Source of the DNA: Bretschneidera sinensis
Taxonomy: Eukaryota; Streptophyta; Magnoliopsida; Brassicales; Akaniaceae
Direction of reading: 5' to 3'
DNA length: 64,000 nucleotides
Assembly (NCBI GenBank): GCA_023935145.1
Contig: CM043699.1
Coordinates: 126,203,536-126,267,535 of the forward strand
The notes below the pieces were generated by a model. That model saw only the letters and a list, made by a program, of their open reading frames with translations, did no database searches and was not told the DNA's origin. This document shows positions 10,659-23,826 of the stretch, piece by piece. Numbering within the stretch: position 1 is the first letter of the stretch; the number at the start of each line of letters is the position of its first letter. The position numbers and the translations under genes were made by a program.

Positions 10659-13600
10659 CTGACCACCAAAAATTCTACCTCCATCCTCTATACATCTTAT
10701 TGTTACTTGGTTGCATTGAATATACATCATCATGTACCTTTCTCAATATCTTCTTTCTCAACTCTGCATTATTGGGAACACAAATCCATGTTCCAATACC
10801 AAAATACCCTAACTTCAAATTTTGAACTCATATTGCTTTCTAGTAAGCACTCAATGCCTAATCATTTCTATCTCTTCATCTCTACCTTGCACCTCTAAAG
10901 CATTTTATTATGGATGACTATACAACCATACTCTTTAACCATGATCCTTTATCACTGATATTCAACTTCGTTCTCATCCCTCTTAAATCTATCATCAATT
11001 CCACATCAGGACTCCCAATAGTAATTAAATTTTTTGTAGAATTTCTACTAAATGCATCAGCTATCACCTTCGCATTTTTCTATATGATAGTGAATTGTAC
11101 AATCGTAGTTACTAATCAACTCTATCCACCATCTTTGCCTCAAATTCAACTCTTTTTAGGTAGGTAAGTATGTCAAACTCTTATAACCCATGAATATCTC
11201 ACAGGTGGCTCCACATAGATGATATCTCCAATCTTTAAAGTAAACACTATAGCAACCAACTCTAAGTCATGAGTAGGGGTAATTTCTATCATGAATCTTC
11301 AATTGTCTAGAAATATGGGCCACAGCTTTCCTATGTTACACATATCCCAATCATTGATATGATGCATCACTATACACCACAAATCCTTCATCACTAGAAG
11401 GACACACCAATACTGGAGCTATAGTCAATTTCTCCTTTATAAATTGGAAAATTTTTCTCACACTTCCCTCACCATACAAATCTCACCTCTTTCCTGGTCA
11501 GTCTATTCAATAGTATTACAATAATAGAAAAATTCCGAAGGAATCTTCTATAACAATGACCTAAACCCAAGAAGATTCTAATCTCAGTCACACTAGTTGG
11601 TCTCTCCCAACTTAACATTGTCTCTACCTTTTTGTGGATCAATTGTTATGCCATTTTTCGATATTACATGTTCCAAGAAAGTTATTTCATTCTACCAACA
11701 CTCATACTTAGAGAACTTTGCATATAATTTCTCCCTCCTCATAATCTCCAACACACTGTCTAATGTTTCACATGTTGTTCTTCCTTCTTAGATTATATTA
11801 GAAAGTCAAATACAAGAAAAAAATTTGTTAAGATGTAGTTTAAACACTCTATTCATCAAGTCCTTGAATGTTTCTAGAACATTAGTTAATCCAAATGACA
11901 TCACAAAAAGCTTATGACCATAACGTATCCTAAAAGCAGTCTTAGGCACGTCTCCCTTCTCTATCCTCAAATGGTGATAACCTGATCTCAGGTTTATATT
12001 AGAAAACACTCTCACTCCTTGCATTGCTCAAACAATTTATTTATCATAGGAAAAAGGTATTTGTTTTTATTCAACTATTTGTAGTCTATACACAATCTCA
12101 TCGTTCCATCTTTCTTTTTCACAAACACTGCATGGGCTCTCCAAATACATTAGGTTCGAAAAATTGTTTATCCAAAAAAATTCTTAAAATGGCACGTTCA
12201 ACTCTCTTAACTCAGTGAGTGTCACTCTATAGAGTGCTATAGATATATGTGATGGACCTGGTATCACATTAATAGAGAATTTAATCCCTCTACTGGGAGA
12301 CAACTGCAATTCCTCAAGAATTACATTAGAATAATCTTTCACCACTAAGATTTATTCTAACTTCCTATTTTCCTTTTTAGAATCCATTATGTATACCAAA
12401 TACTCTTCACAACTCTTCTTCAACCATCTCCTAGAGGTCAAAGTAAAATGAGATAGTTCTCCATGAAAGTTAAACTCCTCATATCCATATCTTGAATACT
12501 ACCTTCTTTCTGGAACAATCAACCTTAGCATAATATGTCGACAACCAATTCATTCTCAAAATTATATTATATTCAAGATAATAAATCAACTTCAGATTCT
12601 CTATCACTGATACGAATCACACAACCCTCGTAAACATTTATTATTATCACTCTATCTCTAGTGGGAACTTCAACAAAAATATTATGCACCCAATGACTAA
12701 TACATACTTCAATAGACTTCATATGGATACTGGATGCAAAAGAATGGGTTGCACCAAGATCAACCAACATTGATATGTCCACCTTTTCTATATATAAAGT
12801 ACCTCAAATTAGAACAATTAGGGGATAAATATCTTATCGGATTACATCTATAACACATTCTAATATTTTTATCAAGTTATCACATCCTCTAAGTAGTACA
12901 CTCCCACATTTACCATAACTTCCAGTTCCCATAACCTATCTCCCAAATCTAGGGGTCCCATTGATATTACTCTAAGCTACAGAAACAGCAAATCCTACTT
13001 GCCTCTGACTTTGTACTTCAGTTCCCTGTGACAAGGAATGCCTCCTCTGGGTGGTCTCCCACCCTGCACACTCATACTAGTACCACCTCTGGGTTTCTCA
13101 AATCTAAACTTCTTCTGCGAATTCCCCTTCCTCTAAATTCTATCACATCTTTCTCATTCTAAAGTGTTATATCCACCAATCAGACATAATTCGTCTGCCT
13201 TATGTAAAATAGTTTTGATCAAATCTTAAAACATAGTTCATCTATGAACCTCTTACCCTTTTTCTCCTCTAAGTCTACCATTTCCGGTACAAACCTCAAC
13301 AAAGCCACAAATCTCTTATCATATCGAGTCATAGTCAATACGTTGACCCAAATAAATAAGATCTTTATTTTGTTGGGTTCTAGAGGTATAAAGAAAGTAT
13401 TTATCAAGGAAAAACCTCCTTAAACATATTCTAGGTTAAGGGTCTATCTATATCTGCACTTACCCTGGGAAGAATATCCTCCCACTATTCCAAAACTTCT
13501 CCTTCTAATTCAAACAAAGCAAAGGAACCTATCTGCCTATCAGCCACTAGTAGATACCAAATAATCTCTCTTTACATGCGTCTCCCAAAACTCAAGCCTA

Positions 13601-14055
13601 AAAGGATTCATAGATCCTTTAAACAACATGGCATTCAGCTTAATATATCCAACAAAACAATCTCTCTGTGTCTCACGCATAAACTCACTTTTCCCCCTTT
13701 TTAAACGTCTATCTATCATTACTGGATTTACAATAACCTCAAGCACTGCCCTAGCCTGTTCATCAAGTCTATGTTATAGGCTACCAACTTTATCATCTGT
13801 TACATTCATTTTTCAAGAGCATGTGTAAGATCTTTTATTGGCTCATCTCTTTCAACTTCAGATCCTCTCATACCTTTACTAATATCGATTATATTACTAA
13901 TATCAATCATACTAGCAACACATTCCTTTCTAGGAACCACAGATTCAGACTCAACCTCGACTTGTTAAAAATATTGGGGCCTACCACGCACTGTCAAATC
14001 AACAACTCTAACTCTAGCTCTAGTGCGTCCACGTGTCATCCTCATACTGTTCATT
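10659..14055 (-). pseudogene. Gag, protease, RT, RNase H and zinc-finger part of element K
   Basis: Minus-strand fragments in order: gag (13746-13219; FKGSMNPF, MTRYDKRFVALLRFVPEMV), an aspartic protease (12782-12573; LVDLGATHSFAS, matching the usual DxGA site), RT fingers/palm (12024-11806; [33 protein letters not shown]), RT thumb (about 11790-11560; FLEHVISKNGITIDPQK), RNase H (about 11430-11160; DEGFVVYSDASY) and the beginning of the H2C2 zinc finger (to 10659; NFWWSG). The catalytic YxDD region is not intact. Frames change several times and stops are numerous, so this is an old copy. Confidence 0.8.
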
Positions 14056-14124
14056 AAAATATAATTTATTTTAATCTTTCACTTTCTTTCTTTTTATGTA
14101 GTCTACAGAATCATAAAACCTAAT

Positions 14125-14136
14125 GCTCTGATACTA
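14125..14136 (-). other. Primer binding site, initiator tRNA-Met type (element K)
   Basis: On the minus strand the 12 bases TAGTATCAGAGC match the usual TGGTATCAGAGC with one G-to-A change and lie just after the LTR end, which fixes the orientation of K. Confidence 0.8.
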
Positions 14137-14140
14137 AAAT

Positions 14141-16158
14141 TGTAAAGACCCATCCTGTGTTGGCCACCCCCAAGACAGTATCATCACGTTTTGAAAATCC
14201 CAACACGACACATATATGCAGCAATAAAAATAAATAACACCATATAAAATTTTACATGAATCTTCAACCCTCAACAAAGGGAGTTACATCAATCTGATCT
14301 TAAACATTAGATACAACTTAAAATGCATGAATATTTACAAATAAATTTTTATTTTCTTTTCTTATTAGTCTAAGGATGTTGACATGTACGTGGCTTACAA
14401 AAAATGATTCATCTGACTCTCAACCCACCAGACTATTTGTCCTGTCTGCTACCTGAAATCATTGTACAATGAAGGATGAGTTTCATAAGCTCAGTGAATT
14501 AAATTTACTAGAATTATTCATTTGTATAAATAGTCTTTCAATATTAAATCAATTATATTTCACATAACTTGATAATAACTTTCTATTATCACTACACTTG
14601 TCATAAGATCAATTCTCTATCAATCTCTTCTTTTTATTATTGGTTCACCTTAAGACCATCAACTAACTCATAATTACCTCATAATGAGGTTTACATCATA
14701 AAGTCTACCAATTAGATGGTTCTTATAACCATAACTGTCTTTCTGTGAGACTCATCTATCTATAAATAAAATTCACAATAACATACCACACATCAGCACT
14801 TCAATAATGCAAGCAATAATTAAAACAGATATAATGCATGAATTATTATAAAAGAACGTCTTCCCACATGTCGATATATTTTTATCTTAGATCGGCTGCC
14901 TTCTCGGTTCTTTTCTTTACAGCTTATCCTGGCTGTCACGGTATTTATTTTCAGCATATACCGTCTGTCACGGTGTCCTTTTTATTTCCAGCACATACTA
15001 CCTGTCACGGTTTTTCAATTAGACCAGCTGCCTTCCCTGTTCTTTTCATTTCATTTAATGCACATGCATATGAAAAATGATATGAAATATGCATATGAAT
15101 AATAACACAAAAAATAAAAACAAACAAACGAACAAACATGAATTCAAATATTTAATTTGGGCTATCCTAATTTTTCTCAAATTATATAAAAAAAATTCGA
15201 CTAAATTCCTCTCATCCCAAATCATATCAAATCATCCATCAAAGCTTGTCAAAATCCACTAAATTTCATCCCAAATCACATCAAATCATCCATCAAAGCT
15301 TGTCAAGATCCATTAGATTTCACCTCCTCATAATTCATATCAAAACATCAACCATAGCTCATCAAAAATTTCACTTATTGCTTTTATTAGTAAATCAACT
15401 TATTATTCCAAAATGTTATTTCTCACGTAATAATTTTTCACATATCCAAAATTTCTATCATACCTATCAATCAATTTTTCATCTACCAACAAAGCATAAG
15501 CTAATAATTTATTTTAATATTATCACTAGATATTTCATTTTTTATTTAGATTACTTAAAGTAAATCTAACTCACCACGTAGCACTTAAAGGTACCTGTGG
15601 ATCACCTCCTTGGCTTTCCCGTTCCTCTAAAAAATTTTCCCTGGTTACTGATCATTAACACTTGACATAATGTTTGTATTAAATTTCTAATTATTTCTTC
15701 AATTCTTTATAAACCACACCCTTTGAAAATTCCCACTTTGAATTCCGAAAAATTTCATGAATGCTAAAAATTCAAAAATAAACATTACATTATTACTTTA
15801 TGTTTTTCTGATAGCTTCCCATGATTCTCTATGAAATTCCGTAGTAACTCCTCCAAAATTTCTCTTTTAACCTTTCTTTCGGTTCCTAAGTGTTTTGAGA
15901 AAACAATAAATCAAAGAAAAATGTAAACGAAAATTTGTACGTTTAAGCAATATATGTTCAGCAGCCCGCAATTTTTTTTCTTTTTCTTTTTCCTTTTACT
16001 GTTCATGAATTTTTTTCTTTTTCTTTTTCTTTTTTCTTTTACTGCTCATGAATTTTTTTATTCAATACTACATTCTTTTAGTAAATATATTATTTTAATT
16101 TCATGTCATATTTATTAAATTACTTAATTACCCTTACTTTACGATTACGGGTATTACA
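14141..16158 (-). repeat. 5' LTR of element K
   Basis: 2,018 bp with ends TGTAATACCC...GGGTCTTTACA on the minus strand. Inside are short tandem repeats: a 58-bp unit around 15217-15330 (CATCAAATCATCCATCAAAG) and three copies of a CTGTCACGGT unit at about 14930-15010. It is related throughout to solo LTR H. Confidence 0.85.
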
Positions 16159-16541
16159 ATATTGGACTGTATGAGATCATCGAGAGAGATGAACTAGTTG
16201 CTTATAGGCTAGACTTACCTCTAGAATTAAAACAATTGCATAATGTTTTTCATGTTTCCGTTTTTCGAAATATTTATCTGATGAATCCCATAACATTCCA
16301 TATCAATTTATAGACTTTCATGAAGACTTAACTTTTGTGTAAGTTCCAATCAAAATTTTAGACACAAAAGAACATATCTTACACAATAAGATCATTCCAC
16401 ACACAAGTGTTGTGACGGAATCGAGATGTTGAGAAAATCATGTGGGAATGTGAAGCAAGCATGAGAAAACAGTATCTCCAACTTTGTCATGATGTAGGTA
16501 ATAAAATTTTGAAGACAATATTTTAATTTGGTAGGTAGACA
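16159..16541 (+). pseudogene. Integrase C-terminus of a G-family copy
   Basis: Translation gives YEIIERDELVAYRLDLPLE and LHNVFHVSVFRN, closely similar to the segment at 21380-21500 ([30 protein letters not shown]). The following ILDTKEH and downstream block match 44980-45100. Stops are present. It ends in a polypurine-like GGTAGGTAGACA before the LTR. Confidence 0.7.
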
Positions 16542-18606
16542 TGTAAGACTAGTACCCTTAATGAAAGAGTAATTTAATAACTTGTAAAGTTACGTTATAA
16601 TTTTCATGCATACATGTTTATAAATGATTTCAAACGTGAGATAGAACCAGTTTTTGAAGAAAGAAGTTGAATACTTTTGAAGAAAATGAGCTAGAAACAC
16701 TGAAAGAAAATTTGTGTTTGCATAAAAAAGAACCAATCGACTGGTAGGTCAACTGGTAAGATGATGGTGGTTGATTAGTAAATTGATTGCTAAGCGTTCG
16801 ACCGGTGACCCAACCAATCGGCTGGTGGGGTAACCGATCAGTTGGCCAGTCAATCGGTCGATAGGTTGATCAGTCTACTGGTTAGTCAACCGGTGGGATT
16901 CTAGACATTTTTGAAATTTTTTTAGTAACCAACAAGTCGACTGCCCGGTCAATAAAATAATTTCATATAAAAGAGATTCAGATGTTCAAAAAATTTATTT
17001 CAAAAATTTAACTTTTGTTTTCTCTCTATACAAAGCATTCTCTCCCTAAAAAATCTCATAAAATAATACAAAACTTAAGGATTTCATGATCTTGTGTTAA
17101 AAACTAATTGAATCATGGAAAGATTTTAGGAATTTGAGGATAAAGCTTTGAAAAGGTAAATTTCAAGAATTTTATCATAAGATTTTGATTTTTAAAATTT
17201 AGTTCTTGTACTTTTCTTAAAAAAAAGATTTGAATCAGTTACAAATTGAAAGAAAAAGAATTTCATTAAATTGAAATTTAGAATTAAGATGAAGATGTAT
17301 ACATATTCATGAAATTAATCGGGTACAGGGTATAAGTTGAATTGTGAAATATTGAAATTGATAAGGAAATTATGGTTAGATGGTGGTGAGCAATCTAGTA
17401 GAATTGCTGAGACGAGCACTAAAGGCAAGGATGTGATCCACGGATAGCGATAGTGCTACATGGTGAGTTCGACTTACTGTTAGTAAGTGAGAAGAATAAG
17501 AAAAATACATAAAACTTGACATGAAATATATTATGAGAAAATTGATGTATATGTTATAAATACGATTGATTTGATGTCATATATGTTATAAGAATGAAAT
17601 TGATAAATTAAAGAGAAATATAGCTCTTAATGATAGAAAGATTGAAAGTATGAATTATATGATAAATTAATGTGATGTAAATTATATCTTTGAAAAGAGA
17701 AATAAATCTCTTGAATTTACGTGATAGATAAACTGAGATTTTATATAAAAGTGATTATTTGATTAATATGATGAATCAGATATTTTATGAAACAAAAATG
17801 ATTTGAATTATATAATCATATATGGAAATAGAATAGTCGATTATGCATTCATGTTTATTTATTTACAATTATTGAGATGTTGAGACATTTGAATGACTGT
17901 GGAATTGTGGTGAAATGAATGTGAATCTCATGATAAGGTTATTGTGATAAAAATAATAAAAATGATATCAGAAATGACATCTATAAGTTGATTGAAATAT
18001 ATGAGATTTTATTAAAAATAATATTTGTATGATAATTGAAATACATGAGAAATGATGTGATATGAGAATTGATAAACAAATAAAAGCTTTGAATTATTTA
18101 TACAAATTGTGATTAATTATGATTAGAATTATATAAATAGAGTACTTCTAGTAAATTGATATTCACTGAGCTTGTGAAACTCATTCCCCAATATTTAAAT
18201 AAAATTCAGGCCATTGGCAGGATTAGTAGATTCATTGATTTGAGACTCAGAGTAAGTATCTAGGGAAGTCCTCATGATTGGCATCCTCAGAAAAGAAAAG
18301 AAAAGAAAGAAAGAAAAGAAGGACAAGAAAATAAAATGAAAGAAAGAAATGAAGAAATGAAAAGAGTAAAATATATGTAAAATAGTGTATCAGTCCTGCA
18401 CAAGTACATGCATGGTTATAAATGTTTGTACATTTTTGTAAGTAATGTAGATGAACGAGTTGTATTGCCTCTGCAAAAAATTTGAGGCAAATGTTCGTAA
18501 CTATGTTTCAAGTAATTAAATCAATAGTTGTTGCATATAAGTCATGCTTAGTTCTCAAAGGTGACGATACCATCTTGGGTGGGCCTGCCCGAAATGGGTC
18601 GTTACA
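16542..18606 (+). repeat. LTR of element G
   Basis: 2,065 bp with ends TGTAAGACTAG...GGGTCGTTACA. The final 100 bp match the remnant before 45265. A cluster of near-palindromic units related to TCGACTGGT/ACCGGTCGA lies at about 16735-16905. An A/G-rich tract is at 18290-18370. The left boundary is set by TG and the preceding polypurine stretch and is less certain than the right. Confidence 0.65.
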
Positions 18607-21554
18607 AATGAGGTCACCCTCCTCAGAGAAGTCGTTCTTTTTCTCTAGGACCAGTTACTCAAAGTCAGTAGAGGCAAAGTGGGTCAGTGATATCTATTGT
18701 TCAAAGTTCAATAGGAGGAAATTCTAGGTTTTGGAAACAACCTATGGCCATATGAGATTCTAGTAAAGGAGGGAGTGTAGTAGTTAGAGGAGGTATAGGA
18801 AGATGAACTTCTAGGTTTGGGAAACAACTTATGGCGGTGACAGATTCTGGTAGAGGAGGGAGTGTAGTAATTAAAGGAGATGGTAGTAATATATCATATA
18901 GGGAAACTAGGGCATGTTTTAAATGTAATCAAGTAAGACACTTGTCTCATGATTGCCCTATTCTAATTTGTTATTGATGTGGATTAACGGGAAATCTTTT
19001 GAGGGATTGTGTTATAGAAACTCAGGTTTGTTTTATTTGTGGTCAAGGTAGACATAAAGGCTCGGATTACCTATCGAGAGTTAGATCAGTTAACAATGTT
19101 ACCATTGGAGGTTCTTGGAAAAGCCAACAAGGCTGAGGTGGTGGATCAAGAAGTGCATAGGGTGGAACTCAATGTCAAGGGACAATGATAGAGAAGGGGC
19201 ATTCTAGCCAAAGTCATGAGGGGGGAAATCGAGTGTATGCCCTTACTCAATATAATGCTCAAGCCACACTTGATGTTGTTATGGGTACAATATCTATCTT
19301 TGGTAAAACTGCTAAAATTCTAATTGATCCGAGATCTATTTATTCCTTTGTATCCATTTCTTTTATGATGTCTATAGATGCACCTATTTTATCCTTGCAA
19401 AATGATACAATTGTTGAGGTTCCCACAGGAGATAGAATGGTGATTAAAAAGGTTTATTGAGGATGCATTATAAATATTGGGGACAAAGAATTTGAAGTTA
19501 ATTTGTTACCTTTGAATATGATGGACTTTGATTTGATATTAAGAATGGATTGTTTGTTTGCACATCATGCTTAGGTAAATTGTATTAGAAAATATAAAAA
19601 AGGAGAAATTATATGTGAAGTATTCTAAGTGTGAATTTTGTATTGTCGGGTTAGTGATATCTGTTAGAATACTTAGAATTTTGTATTCTAAGTCTACACA
19701 TCAACTTTTTGGGGCATGTAGTGTCGAGTGAAAGGATGGCAATAGATCCACAAAAGGCTGAAGCAGTTTTGAATTAGGAGAGACATACTCATGTGATTGA
19801 AATCCAAAGTTTCTTAAGGTTGGCTGGATACTATAAGAGGTTTATTCAAAACTTTTCAATTATTGCAACACATTTGACTAGATTGACTAGAAAAGAAGTG
19901 AGATTTGAATGGACTGAGGAATGTGAGAAAGTTTTCAATTGTTGAAAGAAACATTGACTAATGCTCCAGTGTTAGTACTTTATTCAGAAGATGAAGGATT
20001 TGTAGTATATATTGATGCATCACATCAGAGGTTGGGTTATGTATTAATGCAACATGGGAAGGTGGTGGTATATGCTTCTAGACAGTTGAAAAACCATGAG
20101 AGAAACTATCCTACCCCTGATTTAGAGTTGGCTACTACAGTCTTTGCTTTGAAAATTTGGAGACATCGCTTAGATGGAGCCACTTGTGAGACATACACAA
20201 ATCATAAGAGTCTTACTTATTTACCCACCTAAAAGGAGTTGAATTTGAGACAAAAGCAATGGATGACGTTAATTAGTGATTATTATTATACTATTCACTA
20301 TCATCCAAGGAAAGTAAATGTAGTAGCTGATGCTTTAAGTCAAAAATCCATAAGTAGATTAGCTGCTTTGGAGAGCCATAATATAAATTTGATGGTAGAA
20401 TTGAGAAGTATGAGAATAGAGTTGAAAATAAATAAGACTAGAAGATCGATAGTGAATATGATTGTGAAGTCATCTATAATAGATCGTCTTTTAGAAGCTT
20501 AAAGTAAGGATTAGGCAATAGAAACAATAAAGGAAGAAGTACTGAATGGAAAACAATCAGACTTTAGAATACGAGAAGATGATATGCTGGTGTTGGGACA
20601 TCATATTTATGTTCCAAATGATATGAAGTTGAGAAAAGAAATTATAAGAAAGGCTTATAATATAATTTATTCAATGCACCAAGGGAATAATAAGATGTAT
20701 AGGGGATTAAAACAAAATTATTGGTGGTTAGTTTTAAAGAATGATGTAACGAAGTATATTTCTCGATTTTTGATTTGGAAACAGGTGAAACTAGAGAATA
20801 AACATCCAACAGGTTTAGTACAACCTCTTTCTGTGCTTGAGTGGCCTTAAGAAAATGTGACTATGGATTTTGTTATAGGATTTCCCCGTACTGAGAGGAG
20901 TCATGATGCTATTTGGGTGATAGTAGATCGGTTATCAAAGTTTTCTTATTTTTTTCCCAGTAGAACCACTTTGACTCTTAAGAAGTTAGTTGAGTTATAT
21001 ATAGCAAAGATAGTAAAACTATATGGAGTACCATTGAGTATTGTTACAGATCGAGATGTTAGACTTACTTATCAGTTTTGGAAAGGTTTTCAGCAAGCTA
21101 TGGGACACAATTACAATTTAGTACTGCTTTTCACCCCCAAACTGATGGTCAAACTAAAAGAGTCATTTGTAGACTAAAAGATATGTTGAGGGCATGTGTA
21201 ATGAGTTTTTCTGGGAGTTGGGACGCTTATTTACCTCTTATAGAGTTTGACTATAACAATTAAATCCAAGCTAGTATTGGTATGGCACCATTTGAAGCTC
21301 TATATGGTCACCAATGTAGAACTCTGGCGTGTTAGAAGGGAGTACTACATTATATATAGAAAGGGAAGCTGAGTCCACGGTATATTGGGCCATATGAAAT
21401 CATTGAAAGAATTGGACCAGTAGCTTATAGACTAGCATTACCTCTAGAACTTGCTTAGTTGCATAATATTTTTCATGTATCTACTTTACGTAAATATATA
21501 CCTGATGAGTCACATCTGATTCCATATCAATCTGTTGAAATTTAGGAAGACTTA
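18607..21554 (+). pseudogene. Truncated gag-pol of element G
   Basis: The gag start and primer site are missing directly after the LTR. Visible parts: gag zinc knuckles (CFKCNQVRHLSHDC at about 18920; CFICGQGRHKGSD near 19032), aspartic protease (ILIDPRSIYSFVS near 19320, with the Gly of the DxG site changed), a jump from protease end to the RT thumb (about 19610-19640) that removes the RT catalytic core, RNase H (19939-20232; VVYIDASHQRLGY), the H2C2 zinc finger (about 20640-20790), and the integrase core (20857-21260; [32 protein letters not shown]). At least two frame changes and several stops are present. It continues at 44961. Confidence 0.8.
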
Positions 21555-22595
21555 TGTAATGACCCATCCCAGGATGGCCATCCCAGAGACGGTGTCATTA
21601 CATTTTGAAAATCCCAGCACGGCACATATATGCAACAATAAAACTAATACTATTTTTTTTACTGAAATCCTCAACTCTCAACAGGAGAGGTAAATAAATC
21701 TGATATTAACTTAAACATAATATATAACGACAAAATGCATGAATATTTAAAATTAAATATTTTATTTATTTCATTTTCTCATTTGTCTGAGGATGTTGAC
21801 ACGTACGTGGCTTACAGAAAATGTTTTCGTCTGACTTTTAATCCACCAGACTACTTGTCCTAACTGCTACCTAAAATCATTGTACAATGAGGAGTGAGCT
21901 TTACAAGCTCAGTGAATTTAATTTATTAAAAGTATTATATCTGTATAATCAGCACATTTATATTTAAACATTTATCTCTTATACAACTGGATAATAACAT
22001 ATATTCTAACATTTAAATAATTACTATCACATCATACTTCTACGTCTTTTTCTCACTGTAACTATCTCTCTCTGTGAGACATATTTATCTACAATTAATT
22101 GCACAATATCCACAACATTTTAGTAATAAAATATTAACATGTAAATAAGATGCAATGCATGAATTATTATTATGGGAACGTCTTCCCACATGTCTACATG
22201 TTTTTATTATCTTAGACTGACCCCCTCCTAGTCCTTTTCTTTATAGCTTATCTCGGCTATCACGACATTTATTTTCAGCATATACCGACTGTCATGGTTT
22301 TACAATTCGACCGGCCCCTTCCCGGTTCTTTCGTTTCTCTTATTTAATGCACATGCATGTGAACAATAATATAAAACCACATGAATTTAAAATATTAAAA
22401 TAACTTTTCGGTCTTTCCCCAACTTTCTGCTTGATAAATTTCACAATTTTCTTCTCCTCATCTATCACATCAATTTATTAACCAAAACTCGTCAAGAATT
22501 TATTTATCACCATCATTATTAAATTAACTCATTATTCTAATAACATTTCTTTTCACATAATAAATTTTCTACGTGTCCAATATTTATATCATACC

Positions 22596-23465
22596 TGATT
22601 ACGACCAAAGCATAACGCAATAGTTGTAGCACGGCTTTGGGATGTCGATTCCATAAGGAGACAAACTAACTACAAGAGAAAGTGCAAACCTTAAAACGAA
22701 CGATAAAAGTTAAACGAGAAAATTTGAATTTGAAGTAGTGTGAAATAATTGTGTAAATATAATAGAGAACAACAAGGGTCCGGGCATCCTCCCTAGGTTC
22801 GTTGCTTTACTCCACTCTTGATTCAATTGTTTTTATCTTGATTGCAAGTTTCACATCCCAAACAAGCAATCGGCAAATATTCAATTAAAGCACATATATA
22901 AACCCTAATGTAATTGTTATGATACTCTTTCGAATTATGCACACATAATCTACCTTATAGGTTTATCAATAAACGACAATATATCTTTAATGACAATATC
23001 GCAGTAATGGAAAAACCTAAAAGAGAAGTCTACTGGACTCAATCACATCCAAATAGATTGACATAAGAAGAGCAAGACTAGACTTATATCTAGGAGAAGT
23101 ATGCAATCATTGGATTAAGAGGAAATCTTCTAATTAGATTAAAGAATAAATCATAACAATGTTTGATAATAAATCCCAATTATAACTAAACCAATAAAGG
23201 AAAATAAAGAACAATTACACCTAAGGATTCATCCCTTCACCTTACTTGGAGATTAGTTGGCCATGAGAGAGAGTGTGGTAGCCTTCATGATGTTTTCCCC
23301 GGCCTCCAGCCTCTAATCGATGACCCTTTTTACAAACCTTAAGTGGTCTATTTATAATACACAAGGTCCAAGGGTGTTTTAGGGTTTAAAAAGTCAATAA
23401 AATCCTAATTAGGTCAAAGTTCGGTGAAGAAAAACGTGTGCGCGCTGCGGTGCTCCTATATGGGA
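22596..23465 (-). repeat. Truncated 3' LTR of element D
   Basis: It aligns with 39927-40795 of the complete D LTR. The U3 half and polypurine tract are missing: at about 23465 the LTR passes directly into the 3' internal region. Confidence 0.8.
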
Positions 23466-23826
23466 AAATGACACCAAGCAGTTCAATAGAAAAAGAAAAA
23501 AATGTATGGAAATAAAGAATATGGAAACAAAGAGATGCGTTTCCTCCACCCCCAACTTAAAAATTGCATTGACCTCAATGTAAAAGAAAGAGTAAAGGAA
23601 ACTCTTTTTGTAGCTAAAGGCGCACAGAAGCTAAAAATTGTGCTCCACCATTTGAACTGATGCGCATGTTTGTCCCTGAAAAAGAAATACAAAAGTAAAA
23701 CTAGAAAACAGCAAAATAATAATAATAATAAACAAGAAAAAGAAATATGAAAAACAATAAAAATAAAAGGATATGTTGTAGGTAACTTCCCATAAGTGCT
23801 AAGTTTTACATCTCAGCCAGACGCTC
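23466..23826 (-). other. 3' internal region of element D, proximal part
   Basis: It contains the post-gag conserved block (about 23775-23826; minus strand GCGTCTGGCTGAGATGTAAA) and a GGGGGTGGAGGAAAC polypurine-like stretch near 23540. About 65 bp at 23466-23530 are repeated at 42650-42717 in the other D fragment. Confidence 0.7.

Larger units (their letters stand above)
5381..16158 (-). mobile_element. Element K: Ty3 chromovirus-type retrotransposon, interrupted by F
   Basis: In minus-strand order: 5' LTR (16158-14141), initiator tRNA-Met primer site (14136-14125), gag, protease, reverse transcriptase, RNase H, the integrase zinc-finger region, then element F, the integrase core and C-terminus (7245-6289) and a truncated 3' LTR (6288-5381). 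Reading across F restores a continuous WWSGLKNN block. About 150 codons between the zinc-finger region and the end of the integrase core are deleted. The coding parts are in several frames with many stops. Clade assignment to chromoviruses rests on the Met primer and pol sequence; the lineage within them is not certain. Confidence 0.8.

Noticed and set aside
14860..15060. Spaced repeats in the K LTR as a possible CRISPR-like array
   Set aside because: Only three imperfect copies without uniform spacers, inside an LTR of a plant retrotransposon.
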